Shown here in pieces: positions 5,209 through 11,827 of a stretch of 16,050 bases of DNA. The notes beneath the pieces were generated by a model that did not search any database, was not told the DNA's origin, and worked only from the letters and a program-made list of their open reading frames with translations. Every line of letters begins with the position of its first letter. Position 1 is the stretch's first letter. Both the position numbers and the translations under genes were made by a program. This stretch comes from Pelobacter sp. UBA6093 (GTDB lineage: Bacteria; Desulfobacterota; Desulfuromonadia; Desulfuromonadales; Syntrophotaleaceae), in NCBI GenBank assembly GCA_002435955.1, contig DIWZ01000010.1, positions 9,336 through 25,385 on the forward strand, written 5' to 3'.

Positions 5209-6278
5209 AGAAATTCCTCCTGCTTTCTTTCGGCAAAGGTGTTAAGGCCATTGAACAGGGCTGCGGCCATGACTCTCTGCCCCTCTTCCATGGACAGGCG
5301 TGTCTGATCGGCGACATGACTCAGGTACCCCATCTCCACCAGCACAGAAGGCAAATCACCTCTTCCCAAGGGCAGCAACGGGGCCCGCAGGATGCCGCGA
5401 ACCGGTAATCCCGCAGCCTGCAGCGACGACTTGAGAGCCTGCGCCAATTGCATACTGTCATCGTATTCCGACACCGTGCCAGCGGCCTGTTCCTCCTTGG
5501 GACGCACGAAAAGGACAATACCGTGTGGGGCTGGGTCCAGGGATGCCTGGGCGTGCAATACCAGCAACACATCGGCTCCTGATTGGGAAACGACCTGCAG
5601 CCGCTGGTCTCGATTGAGAGAATAATCGCCATTGCGGGAGAGAACTACCGGGATGCCAAGCTGCATTTTGAGCTGTTTTTCGACCCCCTGAGCAACCGCC
5701 AGGGTGACCTGTCTCTCTTTGATGCCATTCGCACCGATGGCGCCCGGATCCTCTCCGCCATGGCCCGGATCAATGGCGACTTTGGTTACTCTGGATATAT
5801 CCTTAGTGGCCTTCGGCTCGCGCTGCAGCAAAAATGCGAACAAGCGATCCAGTTGCGAGCCGGGGTCAGGATCCTGGATATTATTGGGATCAAGGTTGCG
5901 GTAAGCCACTGAGCGATTCACCAATTTGGCTAGGTGGTTCTGCAGTAAACTTTCCGGGATGCGCAGCTGCCCATCGACGAAGCGAGGAGGTTGGCCGAGG
6001 GGGATCAGCTGGTTGCCGAGGCGCAGAAAATGACTGCCTGGCGAAATAGTGGCGCGGCCTCGTGGCGTGGTGATTTCGTACACATGTTTGACGGCATGCC
6101 AGCGCCCCGTCAATCCAAGCACCGGCAATACATCGTCAACGGCCAGGTAAGCCATGCCGTCACGGTGATACACCTCTTCGATTCGTTTGGGAGACTGCCC
6201 CTCCAGCGCAATTTCAACAGCAGCGTGAGCAGGGAGGACCAACATTAAACTCAATATGGGAATGAAAAAACGGATCAT
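5205..6278 (-). CDS. N-acetylmuramoyl-L-alanine amidase (Amidase_3, AmiC-like)
   Basis: A 357-aa exported zinc amidase that cleaves the bond between MurNAc and L-Ala in peptidoglycan. Residues 1-20 are a signal peptide (MIRFFIPILSLMLVLPAHAA). Residues ~21-115 are a beta-rich domain of the kind seen in copper-amine-oxidase-N-like or AMIN-type modules, probably for wall binding. Residues ~164-350 are the Amidase_3 domain: zinc ligands His173 (DPGHGGEDPG), Glu188 (GIKERQ) and His242 (VLHAQAS, where many homologues have SIHANA), and catalytic Glu315 (VLVEMGYLSH). A gaggag ribosome site precedes the ATG by three bases. It is the first gene of a three-gene operon with rph and rdgB behind the promoter at 6305-6334, coupling an envelope enzyme to two nucleotide/RNA genes. 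Confidence 0.94.
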   Translation of the reverse strand: MIRFFIPILSLMLVLPAHAAVEIALEGQSPKRIEEVYHRDGMAYLAVDDVLPVLGLTGRWHAVKHVYEITTPRGRATISPGSHFLRLGNQLIPLGQPPRFVDGQLRIPESLLQNHLAKLVNRSVAYRNLDPNNIQDPDPGSQLDRLFAFLLQREPKATKDISRVTKVAIDPGHGGEDPGAIGANGIKERQVTLAVAQGVEKQLKMQLGIPVVLSRNGDYSLNRDQRLQVVSQSGADVLLVLHAQASLDPAPHGIVLFVRPKEEQAAGTVSEYDDSMQLAQALKSSLQAAGLPVRGILRAPLLPLGRGDLPSVLVEMGYLSHVADQTRLSMEEGQRVMAAALFNGLNTFAERKQEEFL

Positions 6279-6304
6279 AATCTCCTCTTTGGTTGGAGCC
6301 GTTT

Positions 6305-6334
6305 CTTATACCCCAGCACTTCTTTTCATGTCAA
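6305..6334 (-). promoter_or_regulatory. Sigma-70 promoter of the amidase-rph-rdgB operon
   Basis: On the minus strand a consensus TTGACA (6334-6329) is followed after 18 bases by TATAAG (6310-6305). Transcription would begin near 6298, about 20 bases before the amidase ATG, leaving just enough room for the ribosome site at 6287-6282. This is the best promoter match in the window. Confidence 0.75.
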
Positions 6335-6342
6335 TAAATGGG

Positions 6343-6406
6343 CCAGGATCCTGTCGGCGCATGGATAGTCCGACAGATTCCCAGGAGCCTGTCGACAGGT
6401 TCCTGG
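6343..6406. repeat. Compound palindromic element between the DHH and amidase genes
   Basis: Two hairpins lie side by side. The first has ctgtcgg (6351-6357) pairing with ccgacag (6370-6376). The second, 6381-6406, is a 26-base palindrome centred on gtcgac, with only one non-Watson-Crick position per arm. ccagga at 6343-6348 can also pair with tcctgg at 6401-6406, enclosing both. It starts seven bases past the DHH stop. No T run follows on the minus strand, so it is not a standard intrinsic terminator, though it may stabilise the mRNA 3' end. Its central string recurs at the window start. Confidence 0.7.
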
Positions 6407-6412
6407 CGCGAC

Positions 6413-7462
6413 TTACTCGGTTACCAAAGGTATGCCGGGCACAGGGTAGCGACCCAGTTCCTGCAGCAGGCGGTGGGTAAGTGACTGTTCCAGCTGTTGC
6501 AGGGTTTCCCGGTTACCGGCAGTATCGGGAATCTGACCGCCGGCGATCATACCGTGACCGCCGGCGGTGCCCAGGCCAGCGACTACGGACTGCAGGATTT
6601 CGCCGGCATTGAGATCGTTACGCAGAGTGCGAAAAGACAGGGCCATGCTGTTCTTATAATGCCCCATCCCCAGCACCACCTTCACCTCGTCGACCCGCAG
6701 CAGAAAATCGGCCAGTTCGGCGACCATGTCCGGTGTATCGATCTGATAGAGATTGAACACCAGCACATCGTCATAAATCATGGCGTTACGAATGGCGTGG
6801 CTGAAATGAGCAAAGTACGCGCGTGGCACTTCCGGATGGATGATATCGAAAAGGATGCTGTTGTTTACCAGGGGCAAAAGCTGCAGGTAGGCACGCCGGT
6901 CTGCCCGGATCCAGTCCCGGCCAAGGTCCTGAGTTTCGGATTTTATGGCATAAAACAGAATGGTGGCAAGCTTGGTTCCGAAAGAGACTTTCTGTGCCTC
7001 AAGGTATTCGTACAGCATGGTGGCGGTAGCACCATATTCGTCGCGCACGTCCACCCAACGGAGTTCCCGGCACGACTCCCGGGCGGGGTGATGATCGATG
7101 ACCAGGTCGACTTTTCGCTCCCGGGGAAAGGAATTATTGCCGGTACCCGGTTGGCTATCGACCATGCACACCACCTGAAAACGATCGAGATCGAGGGAAT
7201 CGAGCGGCACCACATCGATTTCCAGTTTCTGTACCATAACCCGATTTTCCCCCCGACCTATCATACCGCCAAAAGCGATGGTCGTGGGTTGCCCGGTCTT
7301 GATCGTGATCAGGTGCTTAAGAGCCATGGCCGCCGCAAGCGAGTCGGGATCAGGATGGTCGTGAGTGACGATCAACACTGCGCCGCGGCCGCGCATCCAG
7401 CCCAGAAACTTTTCGGTAAACTCCAAGGTTCCCTTCAGATCCACCATCGCCCCATCCGTCAT
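6413..7462 (-). CDS. DHH/DHHA1 phosphoesterase
   Basis: A DHH-superfamily phosphohydrolase of 349 residues from this start. Counting from the alternative GTG at 7474 (353 aa), motif I is THDHPDPDS (37-45), motif II MVDSQPG (104-110), motif III the signature DHHP (127-130) and motif IV EYGATATML (146-154); the C-terminal DHHA1 motif is GGHGMIAGGQI (305-315). All metal ligands appear present. Relatives include NrnA-type oligoribonucleases/pAp phosphatases and cyclic-dinucleotide hydrolases; the PDPDS form of motif I differs from the PDGD of NrnA, so I do not assign a substrate. The start at 7462 is preferred because gaggg lies five bases before it. No membrane segment. It follows the LOG-like gene by 26 bases, so they are probably co-transcribed. 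Confidence 0.9.
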   Translation of the reverse strand: MTDGAMVDLKGTLEFTEKFLGWMRGRGAVLIVTHDHPDPDSLAAAMALKHLITIKTGQPTTIAFGGMIGRGENRVMVQKLEIDVVPLDSLDLDRFQVVCMVDSQPGTGNNSFPRERKVDLVIDHHPARESCRELRWVDVRDEYGATATMLYEYLEAQKVSFGTKLATILFYAIKSETQDLGRDWIRADRRAYLQLLPLVNNSILFDIIHPEVPRAYFAHFSHAIRNAMIYDDVLVFNLYQIDTPDMVAELADFLLRVDEVKVVLGMGHYKNSMALSFRTLRNDLNAGEILQSVVAGLGTAGGHGMIAGGQIPDTAGNRETLQQLEQSLTHRLLQELGRYPVPGIPLVTE

Positions 7463-7488
7463 TGCATCCCTCACTCAAAACGGTATTT

Positions 7489-7953
7489 TCATTCAACATC
7501 TTCAAACCCTGCCACAACCCTGGCGACAGCCTCCGCCGGAGTCCTTACATAAATAACGCCGGGTAATCCGGGCCAGCTGCCAAGTGCCACCACAGGCTTA
7601 CCCAGCTTGAGGCCAATGGCCATTTCCGACAGGGTTCCAAACTCCCCTTCCACGGCAATCAACGCCCGGGCAGTATGCGCAATAATCACATTGCGTGCAT
7701 GCCCCAGATTGGTTGGTACCGCAAGCGTCACCCAGGGATTGGCCTGATCCGCATCGGGCCCCGGCAAAATCCCGAGAGTTTGCCCCCCGGCTTCAACCGC
7801 GCCACGACATGCGGCTTCCATGACACCGCCGAGACCGCCACAAACCAGCACGGCACCAGCCTCGGCAATCAAACGCCCCACCTGACGGCCAACTTCATAA
7901 CCTTCGGCTGTGGTCGCCCCTGCGCCGATCACCCCGATCATCCGCTGACGCAT
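7489..7953 (-). CDS. TIGR00725-family LOG-like (SLOG) protein
   Basis: A 154-aa Rossmann-like protein. It begins MIGVIGAGATTAEGYEVGRQVGRLIAEAG (residues 5-33), then CGGLGGVMEAACRGAVEAGG (38-57), GILPGPD (61-67), NLGHARNVIIAHTA (82-95) and GEFGTLSEMAIGLKLGKPVV (103-122). This is the order seen in LOG/lysine-decarboxylase-like proteins. True LOG cytokinin-activating enzymes carry PGGxGTxxE; here the equivalent is VEGEFGTLSE, so that phosphoribohydrolase activity should not be assumed. Length is short for LOG, typical for the TIGR00725 group of unknown function. The start at 7953 has ggggagg four bases upstream; an in-frame ATG at 7983 is poorer. It lies between a TPR gene and a DHH phosphoesterase gene on the same strand. 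Confidence 0.87.
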   Translation of the reverse strand: MRQRMIGVIGAGATTAEGYEVGRQVGRLIAEAGAVLVCGGLGGVMEAACRGAVEAGGQTLGILPGPDADQANPWVTLAVPTNLGHARNVIIAHTARALIAVEGEFGTLSEMAIGLKLGKPVVALGSWPGLPGVIYVRTPAEAVARVVAGFEDVE

Positions 7954-8036
7954 GAATCCTCCCCATATAACATGACGCCGCAAAGCGTCTTGGCAATGGA
8001 TCCCATCGGACGCAACTGAAAAACGGTTCCCTCACG

Positions 8037-9287
8037 TCAGACAAGGTGAAACTTTTTGAACAGGCGTCTGAATGACGGCGTCTCCCTTACGGCATCAAAA
8101 GCAGCATCGGTTTGGGCCGCCAGCAATTTGGCCGGATCGTGGGCAGCGGCCTGACCAAGAGACTGAACCGCCTTGCGAACCAGTCCCTGCCGCGCGTAAA
8201 TGCAGGCTCGGCGGTAGGCTATGTCCGGATTTTCACCCTGGTCGAGAACCGCGTTAAAACAAAGGATGGCCTCGTCATATCTGCCAAGCTCCATAAGCAC
8301 CAGCCCTTTGTGGCCCAGGGCCCTGCGATCATCGGGAAAACTGTCAAGGCATTGTTCCAAAGCATCCAGGGCGCCATTCAGATCACCCTGGCCTTCCAGC
8401 AAAAGCCCGCGACAGCAGGCAATTTCCGGGCGGGCCGGATCCGGCTTTTCAACAGCCGCTAGCGTCTGCCAACTCGCATCCCATTGTCCCAGTTCATGGA
8501 GCACTTCAGCCTTCTGCAATGCGGCTTCCAGAAACCCGGGATCGATTTCCAAAGCTTTGTCCAGATCGCGCAATGCGTCTTGCGGGCGTTGCTGCCCACG
8601 CAGTGCCAAAGCTCGATTGTATCGATACAGGGTACTGTCGGGACCGGTTTCAATGGCTTTGGAAAAAGCGGCAATGGCCTCTTCATCGCGGTCCAGGCCG
8701 GTCAGGGCCAAACCTTTTCCGTTCAAGGCTGCGGCACTGCGAGGATCGCCCTGCAATACCGCCTCGAAACTCTCCAGAGCCTCCTGGTATCTCCCCATCC
8801 GGTTCAAAGTACAGCCCTGGTTGAAATAAACGTCATCCGTCTCGGGCAACCGCCGCAATGCCTCCTGGTACATGGCCAGCGCTTCCTCTCCCCGTCCCAG
8901 GGCATCGAGGACGTTGCCCAGATTAATATAGATCTCGGGAAAATCAGGCTGCAACTCCAAAGCCCGCTGCAAATGATGCAGGGCCTGTGCATATTCTTTG
9001 CGCCTTTCCAGCAAGGCGCCAACATTGTGATGCAGAGTTCCGTGTGCCGGTTCCAGTCGCAAGGCTTTACGATACAGGGCCATGGCTTTGTTCTCATCCC
9101 GCTGGCTGGCAGCTGCAAGAGCGCATAAATGCATGGCTTCCACATCCAGAGGATGGTCCTCCAGCCAAGCCTCGCCAAGCTCCAGCGCCTGCGCCAGGTT
9201 ACCTTGCGCAAAAGCCACCTGTGCCATTTCCAGCAGGTCATGCTCTTCATCGGAGAAAAAAGGATAGTCGTCAAATTCGTCGTTCAT
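8037..9287 (-). CDS. Cytoplasmic TPR-repeat protein
   Basis: A 416-aa protein made almost wholly of about eleven 34-residue tetratricopeptide repeats from residue ~17 to ~390 (for example NLGNVLDALGRGEEALAMYQ and GHKGLVLMELGRYDEAILCF). Each shows the usual small/aromatic spacing and a Pro near the repeat end. The N-terminus is acidic (MNDEFDDYPFFSDEEHDLLE); the C-terminus ends in the common TPR cap AFDAVRETPSFRRLFKKF. There is no signal peptide or membrane segment, so it is a cytoplasmic scaffold; the partner is unknown. The ATG at 9287 has cggag five bases upstream, and an extended -10 promoter lies at 9341-9349. LOG-like and DHH genes follow downstream. Confidence 0.9.
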   Translation of the reverse strand: MNDEFDDYPFFSDEEHDLLEMAQVAFAQGNLAQALELGEAWLEDHPLDVEAMHLCALAAASQRDENKAMALYRKALRLEPAHGTLHHNVGALLERRKEYAQALHHLQRALELQPDFPEIYINLGNVLDALGRGEEALAMYQEALRRLPETDDVYFNQGCTLNRMGRYQEALESFEAVLQGDPRSAAALNGKGLALTGLDRDEEAIAAFSKAIETGPDSTLYRYNRALALRGQQRPQDALRDLDKALEIDPGFLEAALQKAEVLHELGQWDASWQTLAAVEKPDPARPEIACCRGLLLEGQGDLNGALDALEQCLDSFPDDRRALGHKGLVLMELGRYDEAILCFNAVLDQGENPDIAYRRACIYARQGLVRKAVQSLGQAAAHDPAKLLAAQTDAAFDAVRETPSFRRLFKKFHLV

Positions 9288-9340
9288 TACAGCTCCGATA
9301 GGTCTATGAAAAATTCTGTCCCTGATTTTGGTGACAGCCC

Positions 9341-9349
9341 ATTATAGCA
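9341..9349 (-). promoter_or_regulatory. Extended -10 promoter of the TPR gene
   Basis: On the minus strand TGC (9349-9347) directly precedes a perfect TATAAT (9346-9341), forming an extended -10 element. No good -35 is present at 17-18 bases, as is common with extended -10 promoters. The start would be near 9334, giving a leader of about 47 bases with a small ctgtc/gacag hairpin at its 5' end. Confidence 0.6.
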
Positions 9350-9401
9350 AGTTTTCAACAGCACGGCGCCCCTTTCCGCAGGATGGGGCCAGGATCAACA
9401 T

Positions 9402-10511
9402 TTAAGCGAGAATCGATTGAAACAGATCGTCATAACGCCCTGCTTGACGCTGCCAATCGTAGCCTTCTACCCATGCGCGGGGATTTTGCCCGTCCATGAG
9501 CGCAGGCTCGGCCAGCAGAGTCCGCAAACCTTCGACAAGTTCCTGCGGACCGTCGTAAAGATGTCGATCATGCCGCTGGGCCGGCAAATGTTCGGGATAG
9601 GCGAGACGCCGCGGCAACAAAGGCCAGGTTTGGCAATACATGGCTTCGACCACGCTGATACCGAAAAAATCGTGAATGGAGGTAACCGGGAGGATATCTG
9701 CCCGCCACAACCAGCGGGCATATTCGGCAAAATCGCGAGCATAGCCGAAATGCACGACACGTTGTCCAAGACGTTGTTGCACCTGCTGAAAAATGGCAGG
9801 CGTCTCGGCAAAAGATTCCCCGAGCACAGCTACTTCAAAAGGCCACCCTTCATCCGCCAGAGTGAACAGCGCAGCAAAAAACGCTTCAGGATTTTTATCG
9901 TACTCCCAGCGATGGTTCCACAGGATCAGCGGTCCGCGGTCGGTGTTAAGCTTTTCCTCACGATAGTCATCCAGCAGGCGTAAATCCAGCCCCAGGGGCA
10001 AAACCTGGCTTTTGTCACGGATATGCCTGACCTCCTCCAGTTGACGACAATCGGGGAAACGTTTCAAAAAGCGGGGTAAGGCATCAAAAAAAGCGTCGTG
10101 GTGGTAATGTGAATTAAACATTACGGCATCAGCAGCCAGGGCGCTGGTAAAATTCATAAAAGCGTAGTGGGCATCACGCTGCTTGTCGGGATCGGCGTCG
10201 CGCGGGGACCAGGGATAGGTCAGCTGATTTTCGTGGAAATAAAGAACCGATGGCACGGCCCCGTAACGATGACGGGTCAACCCCTGGAAACAGGCCAGAT
10301 CAAGCATATCGGTGGCCAGCAGGAGATCGACCGGGGTATTTTCAGCCAGCAACCGACCGGCCAAGGTGACGGCGCCGCCGTGCATGCGCCATTTCCAGTG
10401 TCGACCCGGCAGTCCGAGCACCTGCACCCGGTGCCGGCTGCATGCAGCATACTGACGAGCCCAGGCGGCATGGGAGCCGGCCAGATACGGTTCCAGCAAC
10501 AGGACATTCAT
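9402..10511 (-). CDS. GTDC1/QTMAN-like glycosyltransferase (DUF3524 + GT4)
   Basis: A 369-aa glycosyltransferase. Residues 1-165 match the DUF3524 (QTMAN N-terminal) domain: LLLEPYLAGSHAAWA (4-18), DLLLATDMLDLACFQGL (62-78), YFHENQLTYPW (91-101) and MNFTSALAADAVMFNSHYHHDAFF (119-142). Residues ~193-340 are a GT-B C-terminal domain with ILWNHRWEYDKNPEAFF and the nucleotide-sugar motif HDFFGISVVEAMYC (280-293), where Glu289 is the likely conserved acid. Animal GTDC1/QTMAN uses GDP-mannose to mannosylate queuosine-34 in tRNA-Asp; the bacterial homologues share all these landmarks, so tRNA-queuosine modification is the best inference, not proven. The ATG has ggagg six bases... upstream within ggaggacag. 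It lies 43 bases downstream of the macrodomain gene, probably in one transcript. Confidence 0.88.
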   Translation of the reverse strand: MNVLLLEPYLAGSHAAWARQYAACSRHRVQVLGLPGRHWKWRMHGGAVTLAGRLLAENTPVDLLLATDMLDLACFQGLTRHRYGAVPSVLYFHENQLTYPWSPRDADPDKQRDAHYAFMNFTSALAADAVMFNSHYHHDAFFDALPRFLKRFPDCRQLEEVRHIRDKSQVLPLGLDLRLLDDYREEKLNTDRGPLILWNHRWEYDKNPEAFFAALFTLADEGWPFEVAVLGESFAETPAIFQQVQQRLGQRVVHFGYARDFAEYARWLWRADILPVTSIHDFFGISVVEAMYCQTWPLLPRRLAYPEHLPAQRHDRHLYDGPQELVEGLRTLLAEPALMDGQNPRAWVEGYDWQRQAGRYDDLFQSILA

Positions 10512-10554
10512 CTGTCCTCCGAGTTCCGGGCCGCGAGACGCAGGTGAAAAGAAG

Positions 10555-11082
10555 TCAGGACATCACCTTGCTCAGATAATCCCGATAGATGCGGAAAAAT
10601 TCCTCGGAAAAAAGTACAAACAAAACCCTTTCGGGCAGCTCGTTATCCGTCAGAAATTCGCGCACCGTGTCGATGGCAATGCGGCACGCCTGTTCGATGG
10701 GATATCCGTAAACACCGCAGCTTATCGCCGGAAAGGCAATGCTGACCAAGCCGTGCCGGTGCGCCAGTTGTAAACTGGCTCGATAACAGGATGCAAGCAG
10801 TGCAGGGTCGTCGGAACGCGCGTGATACACTGGGCCGACCGTGTGAATGACATGCCGTGCGGGAAGTTTATAGCCACGGGTGATTTTTGCGTCTCCCGTC
10901 TCGCAGCCACCGAGAGTCCGGCATTCCGCAACCAATTCCCCACCGGCGGCGCGATGAATGGCCCCATCCACCCCACCCCCGCCAAGCAGACTGCGGTTGG
11001 CCGCGTTGACAATGGCATCGACCTCCAGTCGAGTGATATCTCCCATGAGCAATTCAATTCTGCCGAAGATTTCGCCCTTCAT
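10555..11082 (-). CDS. Macrodomain protein (MacroD/YmdB-like ADP-ribosyl hydrolase)
   Basis: A 175-aa single-domain macro protein. GDIT at 14-17, VDAIVNAANRSLLGGGGVDG (21-40) and AIHRAAG follow the MacroD/YmdB consensus, with Asp15, Asn29 and Asp39 at the positions used for adenine binding and catalysis in that class. CETGDAKITRGYKLPARHVIHTVGPVY (60-86) and PAISCGVYGYP (118-128) complete the ADP-ribose pocket. Such proteins deacetylate O-acetyl-ADP-ribose and remove ADP-ribose from acidic residues, and some act on ADP-ribosylated nucleic acids. The start at 11082 has aggggtg about five bases upstream; an open extension to 11148 lacks family similarity. The gene follows the PATAN-like gene by 28 bases. 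Confidence 0.93.
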   Translation of the reverse strand: MKGEIFGRIELLMGDITRLEVDAIVNAANRSLLGGGGVDGAIHRAAGGELVAECRTLGGCETGDAKITRGYKLPARHVIHTVGPVYHARSDDPALLASCYRASLQLAHRHGLVSIAFPAISCGVYGYPIEQACRIAIDTVREFLTDNELPERVLFVLFSEEFFRIYRDYLSKVMS

Positions 11083-11110
11083 GCCACACCCCTTTCTCCA
11101 CTGCGCTTGT

Positions 11111-11764
11111 TCAACCGACACGCAACAAGGCTTTTTCCCACATTGCAATCAGATCGATTTCCTTTAATAAATCAGGAAGTTCCGATTCGGCAACCCCGGC
11201 TGAGCGGATTACATCGATTTTAGCACCTGGTTGCCACGCCACCGAAGCAGACAAATCGGCCGTGGTTGTTAAACCGGGATGCCCGTCGTGAAAAAAACCG
11301 ACAAAATTGCCTGTATCCATCAGGATAATCGCCACCGCGTCCTCGGCTTGAACATGCAGGCCGCCGCTGAAGCAATCACACTTCAACAGGTCCATGAAAA
11401 ACGGTATGTCGAGCAGTTCCCGATATTGCCCCATATAGAGCGGTGTGCCCTCGACCAGATTGAATACGGCAACCGCCAGTGCCGGTTCAAGCCGGTAGAT
11501 ATCGAGGCGCGCAAAATCCGTCTGTGAAACCGAAAAAATATGTTCAAGAGCACCGTCACCAACCAGAATTTCATCTCGCAGCCTGCAACGAACCGCGGTC
11601 AATTGGCCACGAAAAAACAACAGCAGACCTCGACCGTTTTCGGCAACAAAGTTCAAGTAACCGGTAAAATGGCCGTGATGCAGTTTTTCCAGGACTTGCT
11701 GCCAATCCATACCAAGGGTTCGCCCCCCCTCTTTGACCGGCTTTCCTCGTGGCAATACAATCAT
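11111..11764 (-). CDS. Uncharacterised protein with two PATAN/DUF4388-like halves
   Basis: A 217-aa cytoplasmic protein I cannot name. The segment LEKLHHGHFTGYLNF...GRGLLLFFRGQLTAV (about 25-58) fits the DUF4388/PATAN pattern (leader helix, F-tG-L, then f-G-l-v). A similar order returns at about 129-170: FMDLLKCDCFSGGLHVQAED...GNFVGFFHDGHPGL, suggesting an internal duplication. DUF4388/PATAN domains are known from two-component and gliding or surface-signalling proteins. The C-terminus ends in a helix LLKEIDLIAMWEKALLRVG. The start at 11764 has ggaggg three bases upstream; an ATG at 11782 with agagga is an equally possible start. It sits between ABC-F and the macrodomain gene with short gaps, likely in the same operon. 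Confidence 0.65.
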   Translation of the reverse strand: MIVLPRGKPVKEGGRTLGMDWQQVLEKLHHGHFTGYLNFVAENGRGLLLFFRGQLTAVRCRLRDEILVGDGALEHIFSVSQTDFARLDIYRLEPALAVAVFNLVEGTPLYMGQYRELLDIPFFMDLLKCDCFSGGLHVQAEDAVAIILMDTGNFVGFFHDGHPGLTTTADLSASVAWQPGAKIDVIRSAGVAESELPDLLKEIDLIAMWEKALLRVG

Positions 11765-11827
11765 GAACCCTCCGTGAAGCATGACAAGTCCTCTTCTTTC
11801 GGATTTCCCGTCAGAAAAGCATCCGGT

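Noticed and set aside
6497..7552. A 351-codon plus-strand frame opposite the DHH phosphoesterase gene.
   Set aside because: The minus strand carries all DHH and DHHA1 motifs; the plus frame is a mirror caused by high GC codon use.
7489..7953. Calling the LOG-like gene a cytokinin-activating phosphoribohydrolase.
   Set aside because: The PGGxGTxxE catalytic motif is not intact (GEFGTLSE), and the protein is shorter than true LOG enzymes.
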